A stretch of 9,023 bases of DNA from DASZCR01 sp035942915 (GTDB taxonomy: Bacteria; Acidobacteriota; Blastocatellia; Pyrinomonadales; Pyrinomonadaceae). The number at the start of each line of letters is the position of its first letter. Within the stretch, counting starts at the first letter, position 1. The notes beneath the pieces are model-generated. The model was not told the DNA's origin. It saw only the letters and a program-made list of their open reading frames with translations, and searched no databases. The stretch lies in assembly GCA_035942915.1 (NCBI GenBank), contig DASZCR010000190.1, positions 1 to 9,023 of the forward strand. Reading direction: 5' to 3'. The position numbers and the translations under genes are program-made. Positions 1-5,285 of the stretch are shown piece after piece.

Positions 1-504
1 GCGCTGGCCCGCACGGGCAGGAGCGTGCGCGCGTCGGTCCTGACCGACAAGGGCTCGTTCACAATCGAGCTTCTGCCCGACGAGGCGCCGCTCACGGTCG
101 ACAACTTCGTGGGGCTGGCGCGCAAGAACTACTTCAACAACGTCTCGTTCCACCGCGTCGTGCCGAACTTCGTCATCCAGGGCGGCGACCCGCGCGGCGA
201 CGGTAACGGCGGACCCGGCTACCAGATTCGCTGCGAGATCAACGCCGTTCCTTACGTGCGCGGCGCGGTCGGGATGGCACTTTCGGGCAAGGACACGGGC
301 GGCTCTCAGTGGTTCGTCACGCACTCGCCGCAGCCGCACCTCGACGGCGGCTACACCGTCTTCGGGCGCGTCATCGAAGGCATGGACGTAGTTGACCGGA
401 TTGCTGTCGGCGACCGCATCCATTCCGTAACGGTACTCGAAGGCGGGGCCGCGATGGCGGCGGGCGGTAGCCAGCCCGCACGTCGGCCGCGAGCCAGACC
501 TTGA
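1..504 (+). CDS. Cyclophilin-type peptidyl-prolyl cis-trans isomerase, 5'-truncated by the window
   Basis: Catalyses cis-trans isomerisation of prolyl bonds. Frame 1 is open from the first base, so this is probably the C-terminal part of a longer protein. The only start in view, GTG at 25, has its AGGAG one base away, too close to act as a ribosome site. Counting from that GTG, the cyclophilin core runs from about residue 3 to 140. It shows FHRVVPNFVIQGGDP with the catalytic Arg at 44 and Gln at 52, then GMALSGKDTGGSQWFVT (88-99 region) and HLDGGYTVFGRVIEGMDVVD. The usual His of the HLDGxHxVFG motif is Tyr110. A short basic, Pro/Ala-rich tail follows. Large proteins with helical (HEAT-type) repeats ahead of a cyclophilin domain are known in Acidobacteriota, so the missing part could be such a region; this is inference. 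The stop overlaps the TTG at 501, and the M1 gene begins 14 bases downstream. Confidence 0.9.
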   Translation, partial: ALARTGRSVRASVLTDKGSFTIELLPDEAPLTVDNFVGLARKNYFNNVSFHRVVPNFVIQGGDPRGDGNGGPGYQIRCEINAVPYVRGAVGMALSGKDTGGSQWFVTHSPQPHLDGGYTVFGRVIEGMDVVDRIAVGDRIHSVTVLEGGAAMAAGGSQPARRPRARP

Positions 505-518
505 AAGTCGAAGGGAAT

Positions 519-2414
519 ATGAATCAACCGGCTCGACCGAAGAAGGCGTGGCGCGGCGCGTCGGCTCTGGCACTTATCCTGTTCATCGCCGCTTCGTCTC
601 CGTCTGCGCGCGCACAACAGCCGCCGCAGACGACACAGACAGCGCAGACGACGCAGACCACACAGACGACGCCTGCTTCGGTCGCGCGGACTCAATACAC
701 GCTCACTCTCAAACTCGACTTCGACGCGCGCACATACACGGGGACGCAGCGCGTGCGTTGGACAAACCGCGACGACCGCCCGACCTCCGTCCTCTACTTT
801 CACCTCTACCCGAATCTGCGCGAGACGGGCGGCACGCCGACGACGCGCGCCGAAACCTTCGACAGCGCCCGCCTCGGCCGCCCCAACTCAAGCGACGCCG
901 CGACGACGCCGGCCGCCAATGCCAACAACACGACGCCTGAGCCGGACGAGCCGCACCTTGAAGTGACGGAGGTGCGCGCCGTCGCTTCGTCGCAGCCGCT
1001 CATCTTCTCCGTCGATGAACAGGGCACATCTCTGCGCGTGCAGACGCGCGAGCCGGTGGCGGCGGGCGCGCTCGTCGAAATAGAGCTTAAGTTCAAAGGC
1101 AGCGTCCCGGAAATCGACCCGGACGAGACGAGCCTTCCGGCGCACGTCATCCAGCAGGTCGGCGCAGCCCTGCGCGAATCGCGCGAGGTGCGCCGTGCGC
1201 GCGACATCAACTTCGTCTCGCGCGGCGTGATGCTGCTCGGCGCTCCCTTTCCCTTGCTCGCCGTCCGCGACGGCGGCGGCGAATGGCAACGCAAGGTCGA
1301 GCCGACGGTCGGCGACATGATACATGCGGAGACGGCTGACTACCGCGTCAGCGTCGAGACGCGCAGAGAGGTCGCCGTCTACACTTCGGGCGACGAGTCG
1401 GCGACGACCGCGAGCGACGCAGTCGTACGTCTCTTCACGGGCGAGAACCTGCGCAACTTCGCGCTCGTCGCCGGACGCACCCTGCGCGCGGCCGAGCGCG
1501 AAGTTTCGGGACTCAAGGTGCGCTCGGTCTTCACGGCCGAGCGTGAGACGATTGGCAGACGCGCGCTCGCCGTCGCCGCCGAAGCCGCACGCGTCTTCAC
1601 CGCGCGCTTCGGGGCTTTGCCCGTCAAGACCGTCAGCGTCACGGAAGCGCCGCTCGTCGCGGGTGTCGGCAGCGCAGAATTCGCCGGTCTCGGCGTCATC
1701 GCCAGCGCCTTCTACGTCGATTTCGACTCTCCGGCCATGCGTCACCTGCCGGAGATTGTGCGCGAGCAGCGCGCTTCGGTCGAAGACAGTCTGGAATTCA
1801 CTGTGGCACACGTCATCGCGCATGAGTGGTGGGGCATGACCGTCGGCAGCGACCCGGCGCGCGCGCCCTTCCTCGACGAAGCGTTGGCGCATTGGTCTGC
1901 ACTGCTCTATTACAAGGAGGTGCGCGGCGAGGAGCGCGCGCGACTGGCGCAGGACGACCAGTTGCGCGGCGTCTATCAGGTCTACCGCACCTTCGGCGGC
2001 GAAGACATGCCCGCCGAACGCGCCGCGCGCGACTATCGAAACTCGTTTCAGTATGCGGCCATTGTCGCAGGCAAAGGCGCGCTCATGTTCGACGCGCTGC
2101 GCCGGTTGATGGGCGACGAACGTTTCTTCGCCGCGCTGCGCAGCTACTACCAGACGAACCGTCTGGAGATTGCCGAGGAGGACGACCTGCGCGCAGCCTT
2201 CCTCGCCGAAGCGCCGCCTGAGCAGAGACGTGCGCTGACGCGTGCCTTCAACCGCTGGCTCTCCGAGAAGCGCGGCGACGAAGACATCGCGCCGCCCAAC
2301 CCCGAACTGGCCGCCGCCCTCGGCCTTCCATCCGACGGCGCGAACGCCAAAGACCGCAATGCCTTCTCGCGTCTCGGCCGCTTCTTCTGGCGTCAGATGA
2401 CGCGCATCCGTTAA
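519..2414 (+). CDS. Exported M1-family metallopeptidase homologue, probably catalytically impaired
   Basis: The protein has 631 residues from ATG 519. I chose this start over the in-frame TTG at 501 because AAGGG lies just upstream and a clean signal peptide follows: basic n-region, hydrophobic 14-25, likely cut after ARA32. A Gln/Thr-rich linker comes next (about 33-53). The N-terminal beta domain is M1-like (YTLTLKLDFDARTYTGTQRV, then LYFHLYPNLRE). A GSAEFAGLGVI stretch corresponds to the GAMEN/GGMEY exopeptidase motif (Glu387). The zinc site reads HVIAHEWWG with His431 and His435, and Glu454 follows at the expected 18-residue spacing. The catalytic Glu of HEXXH is Val432. The catalytic Tyr of the YxKG motif is replaced: YAAIVAGKG gives Ala517 where Tyr is expected, although the upstream Tyr512 is present. 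The protein may therefore bind zinc without normal aminopeptidase activity. It is probably periplasmic or secreted, and lies between the isomerase and DUF4236 genes, probably on one transcript. Confidence 0.88.
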   Translation: MNQPARPKKAWRGASALALILFIAASSPSARAQQPPQTTQTAQTTQTTQTTPASVARTQYTLTLKLDFDARTYTGTQRVRWTNRDDRPTSVLYFHLYPNLRETGGTPTTRAETFDSARLGRPNSSDAATTPAANANNTTPEPDEPHLEVTEVRAVASSQPLIFSVDEQGTSLRVQTREPVAAGALVEIELKFKGSVPEIDPDETSLPAHVIQQVGAALRESREVRRARDINFVSRGVMLLGAPFPLLAVRDGGGEWQRKVEPTVGDMIHAETADYRVSVETRREVAVYTSGDESATTASDAVVRLFTGENLRNFALVAGRTLRAAEREVSGLKVRSVFTAERETIGRRALAVAAEAARVFTARFGALPVKTVSVTEAPLVAGVGSAEFAGLGVIASAFYVDFDSPAMRHLPEIVREQRASVEDSLEFTVAHVIAHEWWGMTVGSDPARAPFLDEALAHWSALLYYKEVRGEERARLAQDDQLRGVYQVYRTFGGEDMPAERAARDYRNSFQYAAIVAGKGALMFDALRRLMGDERFFAALRSYYQTNRLEIAEEDDLRAAFLAEAPPEQRRALTRAFNRWLSEKRGDEDIAPPNPELAAALGLPSDGANAKDRNAFSRLGRFFWRQMTRIR

Positions 2415-2439
2415 GCGCATTCGCGCAAGGTAAAACGTT

Positions 2440-2751
2440 ATGGGATTTTCCTTCAGAAAGAGCATCAACTTCGGCCCGCTGCGTCTCAACTTCTCGAAGC
2501 GCGGCGTCGGCGTGTCGGCGGGCGTCCGGGGCGCGCGCGTCTCGAAGGGGCCGAGCGGAACTTATCTGAACGTCGGGCGAGGCGGCCTGTCTTACCGCAA
2601 GAAGCTCGACGCGAAGACCGAAGGGCGGCGCGCCGCCAGAGGCGGCACCAACTGGCTCATCATCGGCCTCTCCGTGCTCGTCCTCCTGCTCTTCACGACC
2701 GTTCTCATCCTCGGCACTCTCCTGCTCTTTAGAGTGCTCGGTGAGAGATAA
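2440..2751 (+). CDS. DUF4236 domain membrane protein
   Basis: A 103-residue protein. Residues 1-55 carry the typical DUF4236 pattern: MGFSFRKSINFGPLRLNFSK, then a glycine-rich GVGVSAGVRGARVSKGPSGTYLNVGRGGLSYRKKL. A basic stretch (58-67) and one strong hydrophobic segment (about 71-97) follow, so it is probably a single-pass membrane protein with the DUF4236 part in the cytoplasm (positive-inside reasoning). AAGG at 2427-2430 lies 9 bases ahead of the ATG. It begins 25 bases after the M1 stop, so co-transcription is likely. The function of DUF4236 is unknown. The stop codon sits immediately before the heptad-repeat hairpin. Confidence 0.85.
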   Translation: MGFSFRKSINFGPLRLNFSKRGVGVSAGVRGARVSKGPSGTYLNVGRGGLSYRKKLDAKTEGRRAARGGTNWLIIGLSVLVLLLFTTVLILGTLLLFRVLGER

Positions 2752-2754
2752 TAG

Positions 2755-2905
2755 GTGATGGGTAATAGGTGATAGGTGATAGGTGATGGGTGATAGGAAA
2801 GTTGTGATAGGTGATAGGTGATGGGTGATAGGAGAAGACAGGTTTTCTCTTATCACCTATCACCTATCACTCATCACCTATCACCTATCACCCATCACCT
2901 ATCAC
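2755..2905. repeat. Heptanucleotide tandem repeats in inverted arrangement, long intergenic hairpin
   Basis: The left arm (2755-2831) is a run of 7-base units, mostly GTGATAG with GTGATGG and one GTAATAG. One odd heptamer, GAAAGTT at 2797-2803, keeps the 7-base phase. The right arm (2851-2905) consists of the same unit in reverse complement (CTATCAC, CCATCAC, TCATCAC). The centre adds an inner stem GAGAA (2832-2836) with TTCTC (2845-2849). Base by base, 2804-2836 pairs with 2845-2877 with one A-C mismatch and a few G-U pairs. Beyond that, the GAAAGTT heptamer would bulge and outer units can pair. It fills the gap between the DUF4236 stop and the DUF4112 ribosome site. The + strand units contain TGA and TAG, so they stop all frames. 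Heptanucleotide STRR repeats are known in cyanobacteria; relation is not implied. A role in mRNA folding or stability is a guess. Confidence 0.9.
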
Positions 2906-2923
2906 TTGTAAGGGGTGCATCAG

Positions 2924-3484
2924 ATGAGTGAACAGAAGACGGAGACGGGTTTGAGGCGGGCGGCGCTGCGGGAGTTTGAGCGTGCGCCGGGAGAGCATCG
3001 GCACTCGCGCGTCGAAGTCGAGCGCAGCCTCGACCAGTTGGGCCGTTGGCTCGACGGACTCTTTCGCGTTCCCGGCACGGGCTGGCGTTTCGGCTTAGAC
3101 GCGATTGTCGGTCTCGTCCCCGGCGTCGGCGACTTTGCGACGACGGCAGTTTCGCTCTACATCCTTGCCTCCGGCGTCCGCTACCGCGTCTCGAAAATCA
3201 CGCTCCTGAGAATGGGGCTTAACATCGGCGTCGACTACCTGCTCGGCGCAATCCCGCTGGTCGGCGACCTGCTCGACGCCTTCTGGAAGTCGAACCAGAG
3301 GAACATCACGCTGCTGCGTGAGCGAGCCAGCGTGTCGGCCGAAGAGGCGCGGCGCGGACGCGCCAGCGACTGGCTCTTTGTCTCCGTCATCATCCTCATA
3401 CTGCTCGCGCTGCTCTTCGGCTCCATCGCCGTCGGCCTCTATCTCCTGAGCCTCATCTTCAGAAACATCCCCTCGCCCTTTTAA
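2924..3484 (+). CDS. DUF4112 domain membrane protein
   Basis: A 186-residue protein from ATG 2924, which has AAGGGG (2910-2915) 8 bases upstream. An in-frame GTG at 2915 falls inside that ribosome site, so it is unlikely to be used. The DUF4112 core spans about residues 35-135: LGRWLDGLFRVPGTGWRFGLDAIVGLVPGVGD, then LLRMGLNIGVDYLLGAIPLVGDLLDAFWKSN. The two halves each contain a P-x-V-G-D element (66-70 and 111-115), suggesting paired hydrophobic hairpins. A charged stretch (130-147) leads to a strong C-terminal transmembrane segment (about 150-178). The N-terminal 35 residues are polar and probably cytoplasmic. The molecular function of DUF4112 is unknown. It ends ahead of a hairpin terminator and converges with the thioredoxin-fold gene. 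Confidence 0.87.
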   Translation: MSEQKTETGLRRAALREFERAPGEHRHSRVEVERSLDQLGRWLDGLFRVPGTGWRFGLDAIVGLVPGVGDFATTAVSLYILASGVRYRVSKITLLRMGLNIGVDYLLGAIPLVGDLLDAFWKSNQRNITLLRERASVSAEEARRGRASDWLFVSVIILILLALLFGSIAVGLYLLSLIFRNIPSPF

Positions 3485-3519
3485 AGTTTCGCCCGGCGCG
3501 CAGACACGAAAACGAACGA

Positions 3520-3561
3520 AGGCGACTCTCTCAACTGAGAAAGTCGCCTCCGTCTTTCTTC
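3520..3561. terminator. Bidirectional intrinsic terminator between convergent genes
   Basis: GGCGACT at 3521-3527 pairs with AGTCGCC at 3542-3548. After one C-A mismatch, TCTC at 3529-3532 pairs with GAGA at 3537-3540, leaving an AACT loop. The + strand continues into TCCGTCTTTCTT. On the - strand the same stem is followed by TTCGTTCGTTTTCG. Both tails are moderately T-rich, so it can serve the DUF4112 gene and the peroxide-defence unit that run toward each other. Confidence 0.75.
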
Positions 3562-3582
3562 CGACCTTTAACTTCCGACCTT
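3558..3582. repeat. Short direct repeat, period 14
   Basis: CTTCCGACCTT occurs at 3558-3568 and again at 3572-3582, a period of 14 bases. The second copy overlaps the stop codon of the thioredoxin-fold gene. Only two copies are present, so the significance is uncertain. Confidence 0.6.
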
Positions 3583-4075
3583 ACGTCTGCTGCGCCTCGT
3601 CGTCCGCGCCTCTGGCGTGCTCTGCCAGCACGCGTTCGAGCGCCGACTTGACCATGTCAAGCCCGCGTTCACCGGCCGCGAAGCAGCGCAGCTTGCCCGC
3701 CGCGTCAAAGAGGTAATAGGCGGGCACGTAGCCCTGTTCGTTCTGAAAGGCGTCGCGCAGTTTGTGCTGGTTATCGACGGCGCATGGCTCCGTGATACGG
3801 CAGGTGGTGACCACGTCGCGCACTGACTCTACGTCCGTGTCGGACTCGTAGCGCGGCATGTGAACGGCGATGACCTTAAGCCCTTCGGCGGCGTGCGCCT
3901 CGCGCCACTCGGCCACGCGCGGCATGTTCTCCTTGCAGATGTCGCAACTGACCGCCCAGAAGTGGACGAGCGTCGGGCTGCCCTTGACCTCCTCGGCGGC
4001 GGCCGCGCCCGTCGCGTTGAACCATTCGGTCGCCCCTTCGAGCGACGGCATCTGTGTCCCGATTCTCATCGGCAT
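3581..4075 (-). CDS. Thioredoxin-fold (TlpA/AhpC-TSA-like) thiol-disulfide oxidoreductase
   Basis: A 164-residue protein. After a short N-terminal lead, PTLVHFWAVSCDICKENMPRV (about 34-54) is the thioredoxin-fold beta strand and active site, with redox cysteines C44 and C47 (motif CDIC). Strand VIAVHMPRYE and the cis-proline loop YVPAYYLFDAAGKLR (Pro118) complete the fold. Additional cysteines are C92, C98 and C130. No signal peptide is visible, so it is probably cytoplasmic, unlike many TlpA-type proteins. The ATG at 4075 has AGAGGT six bases upstream (complement of 4082-4087). It lies third in the order perR, peroxiredoxin, this gene, after the second heptad hairpin, with no separate promoter evident. 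It could act as a reductant for the peroxiredoxin or as a general disulfide reductase; that is inference. Confidence 0.85.
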   Translation of the reverse strand: MPMRIGTQMPSLEGATEWFNATGAAAAEEVKGSPTLVHFWAVSCDICKENMPRVAEWREAHAAEGLKVIAVHMPRYESDTDVESVRDVVTTCRITEPCAVDNQHKLRDAFQNEQGYVPAYYLFDAAGKLRCFAAGERGLDMVKSALERVLAEHARGADDEAQQT

Positions 4076-4092
4076 AAACGTACCTCTAGCAT

Positions 4093-4172
4093 GTGATAGG
4101 TGACAAGTGATAGGTGATAGGATTTAAAACCTCTCTTCTCTTATCACCCATCACTTATCACTCATCACTATC
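4093..4172. repeat. Second heptanucleotide inverted repeat, intergenic hairpin
   Basis: The left arm (4093-4121) carries GTGATAG-type units, including the diverged GTGACAA. The right arm (4142-4172) carries reversed units (CCATCAC, TTATCAC, TCATCAC, then CACTATCC). An AT- and pyrimidine-rich loop of about 20 bases (4122-4141) separates them. Arms pair imperfectly, with several A-C or wobble positions. The unit matches the repeat at 2755-2905. It occupies nearly all of the space between the peroxiredoxin stop and the ribosome site of the thioredoxin-fold gene, so it would be transcribed within the mRNA. Confidence 0.85.
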
Positions 4173-4721
4173 CTACACCTTGAGCGTTTCCTGACCCGGA
4201 CGCCATTCGGCCTGACAGAGACCGCCCGTCTGCAAAGCCTGTATGACGCGCAACGTCTCGTCGGCCGAGCGACCGACGTTGAGGTCGTGGACGACCTTGT
4301 AGCGGAGCACGCCTTCGGGGTCAATCACGAAGAGGCCGCGCAGCGCAATCCCCTTGTCTTCGATGAGCACGCCGTAGTCGCGCGCCACCTGCTTCGTGAG
4401 GTCGGCCGCGAGCGGATATTTTAAGCCCTCGACGCCGCCCTTGTCGCGCGGCGTGCGCAGCCACGCGCGATGCGAGTGGACGGAGTCGGTCGAGACGCCG
4501 ATGACCTCCGCGCCGATGGCCTGAAAGTCTTCGTAGCGGTCGCTGAAGGTGGTCAACTCGGTCGGGCAGACGAAAGTGAAATCGAGCGGGTAAAAGAGCA
4601 GTACGAGCCACTTCCCACGATAATCGGAGAGCCGAACGTTTTCGTCGAGCTTCTCGATGTTTTTGGTCGAGGCCATGTCGAAATCGGGAGCGGGCTGCCC
4701 GACCATTGCGCTAGTGCTCAT
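4173..4721 (-). CDS. 2-Cys peroxiredoxin (AhpC/Prx1 type)
   Basis: Reduces hydrogen peroxide and organic hydroperoxides using paired cysteines. The protein has 182 residues from the ATG at 4721, which has GGAGGA seven bases upstream (complement of 4729-4734); the longer in-frame TTG start at 4760 lacks this support. VGQPAPDFDM opens the domain. FYPLDFTFVCPTE carries the peroxidatic Cys52 with its Pro and Thr environment. GIALRGLFVIDPEGVLRY and DLNVGRSADETLRVIQAL are standard Prx1/AhpC segments. GGLCQAEWRPG near the end carries the resolving Cys169, which makes it a typical 2-Cys enzyme. Length is normal for the family. It follows perR by 72 bases with no obvious operator of its own, so expression from the perR promoter is likely. 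Probably cytoplasmic. Confidence 0.95.
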   Translation of the reverse strand: MSTSAMVGQPAPDFDMASTKNIEKLDENVRLSDYRGKWLVLLFYPLDFTFVCPTELTTFSDRYEDFQAIGAEVIGVSTDSVHSHRAWLRTPRDKGGVEGLKYPLAADLTKQVARDYGVLIEDKGIALRGLFVIDPEGVLRYKVVHDLNVGRSADETLRVIQALQTGGLCQAEWRPGQETLKV

Positions 4722-4793
4722 TAAAGAGTCCTCCGTCGAATCTGAGATGATTGCTGTCAAAAGTTTGTCGTGTTGCGCGCGTGTGCGTGTCTC

Positions 4794-5201
4794 TTAGGTG
4801 CGACAGTCAGGGCAGATGCCGACGAGTGTCAGGCTGATTGATTCGGGCTTGAAGCGCGAGCGGCGTGCGGCGGCGCGCATCAACTGCGGTGTTTCTTCGA
4901 GTTCGAAGTCGACGAGTCGGCCGCAGCGCGAGCAGAGGGCGTGGTCGTGTCGCCCCGTCTCGCGGTCGTAGCGGCTCGCCCCGTTGCCGAAGCTCACCTC
5001 GTTGACGAGACCGGCCTCCTTCAGATACTTGAGCGAGTTGTAGACGGTGGCGTAGCTAATCGACGGCAGCACGCGTCGCGCCGCCTCGAAAATCTCGGCC
5101 GCCGTGAGGTGCTCGGCGCTCTCGCTGACCACCTGTAGGACGGCCTGCCGCTGCGGCGTCAGAGCACGCCCGCCCTCACCCTGCTCTCCGATGTCTGCCA
5201 T
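4794..5201 (-). CDS. perR: PerR-type peroxide-sensing Fur-family repressor
   Basis: A 135-residue Fur-family protein with an N-terminal winged helix (TPQRQAVLQVV, then SYATVYNSLKYLKEAGLV at about 49-66) and a C-terminal metal-binding dimerisation domain. Residues H31, D79, H85, H87 and D98 match the B. subtilis PerR regulatory site (H37, D85, H91, H93, D104). The structural zinc cysteines C90, C93, C130 and C133 match C96, C99, C136 and C139. The offset is six residues at every position. The Asp in LVDFE, rather than Glu, is the feature that favours peroxide-responsive PerR over iron-sensing Fur. In B. subtilis, metal-catalysed oxidation of the regulatory histidines releases PerR from DNA. 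A perfect PerR-like operator lies 21 bases upstream of its ATG, so self-repression is likely. No strong Shine-Dalgarno is visible. Peroxiredoxin follows in the same direction. Confidence 0.92.
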   Translation of the reverse strand: MADIGEQGEGGRALTPQRQAVLQVVSESAEHLTAAEIFEAARRVLPSISYATVYNSLKYLKEAGLVNEVSFGNGASRYDRETGRHDHALCSRCGRLVDFELEETPQLMRAAARRSRFKPESISLTLVGICPDCRT

Positions 5202-5222
5202 GATTGTTGTGATTAACTGTAA

Positions 5223-5237
5223 TTAGAATAATTCTAA
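5223..5237. promoter_or_regulatory. PerR-box operator, perfect 7-1-7 palindrome
   Basis: TTAGAAT-A-ATTCTAA is a perfect inverted repeat with one central base. It fits the Fur-family PerR box layout (TTATAATnATTATAA in B. subtilis) with one symmetric change per half-site. It covers the -10 element of the perR promoter, where a bound repressor would block RNA polymerase. It is AT-rich in a strongly GC-rich background. Binding by the adjacent PerR is inferred. Confidence 0.82.
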
Positions 5238-5253
5238 ATTCTGCATCTGTCAA
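5225..5253 (-). promoter_or_regulatory. Sigma-70-type promoter of the perR-peroxiredoxin unit
   Basis: On the - strand, TTGACA (complement of 5248-5253) is a perfect -35. A 17-base spacer leads to TATTCT (complement of 5225-5230), a 4-of-6 match to the -10. Transcription would start at about 5218, giving a leader of about 17 bases before the perR ATG at 5201. The -10 lies inside the PerR palindrome. Confidence 0.7.
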
Positions 5254-5285
5254 TCTTGCGCGCGTGCGACGCGGCGGACGCCTCT

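Noticed and set aside
888..2489. Long open frame (533 codons) on the - strand across the M1 gene
   Set aside because: It lies antisense to a gene with a signal peptide and clear M1 motifs. Its Arg/Ala/Asp-rich translation has no recognisable domain. Such open antisense frames are common in GC-rich DNA.
2248..2856. - strand open frame with an SPITxH-like repeated peptide at its start
   Set aside because: The repeated peptide is just the reverse-complement reading of the heptad repeat, which has no stop codon in any frame on that strand. The rest is antisense to the M1 and DUF4236 genes.
2755..2905. Possible CRISPR array
   Set aside because: The repeat units are 7 bases with no unique spacers, and orientation inverts midway. 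This is a simple-sequence inverted repeat.
4722..4760. Longer peroxiredoxin start at TTG 4760
   Set aside because: The ATG at 4721 has a strong GGAGGA seven bases upstream and gives the normal family N-terminus.
4755..4760. TTGACA on the - strand upstream of the peroxiredoxin as a separate promoter
   Set aside because: No -10-like sequence is found 16-18 bases downstream and there is no PerR box nearby. Read-through from the perR promoter is simpler.
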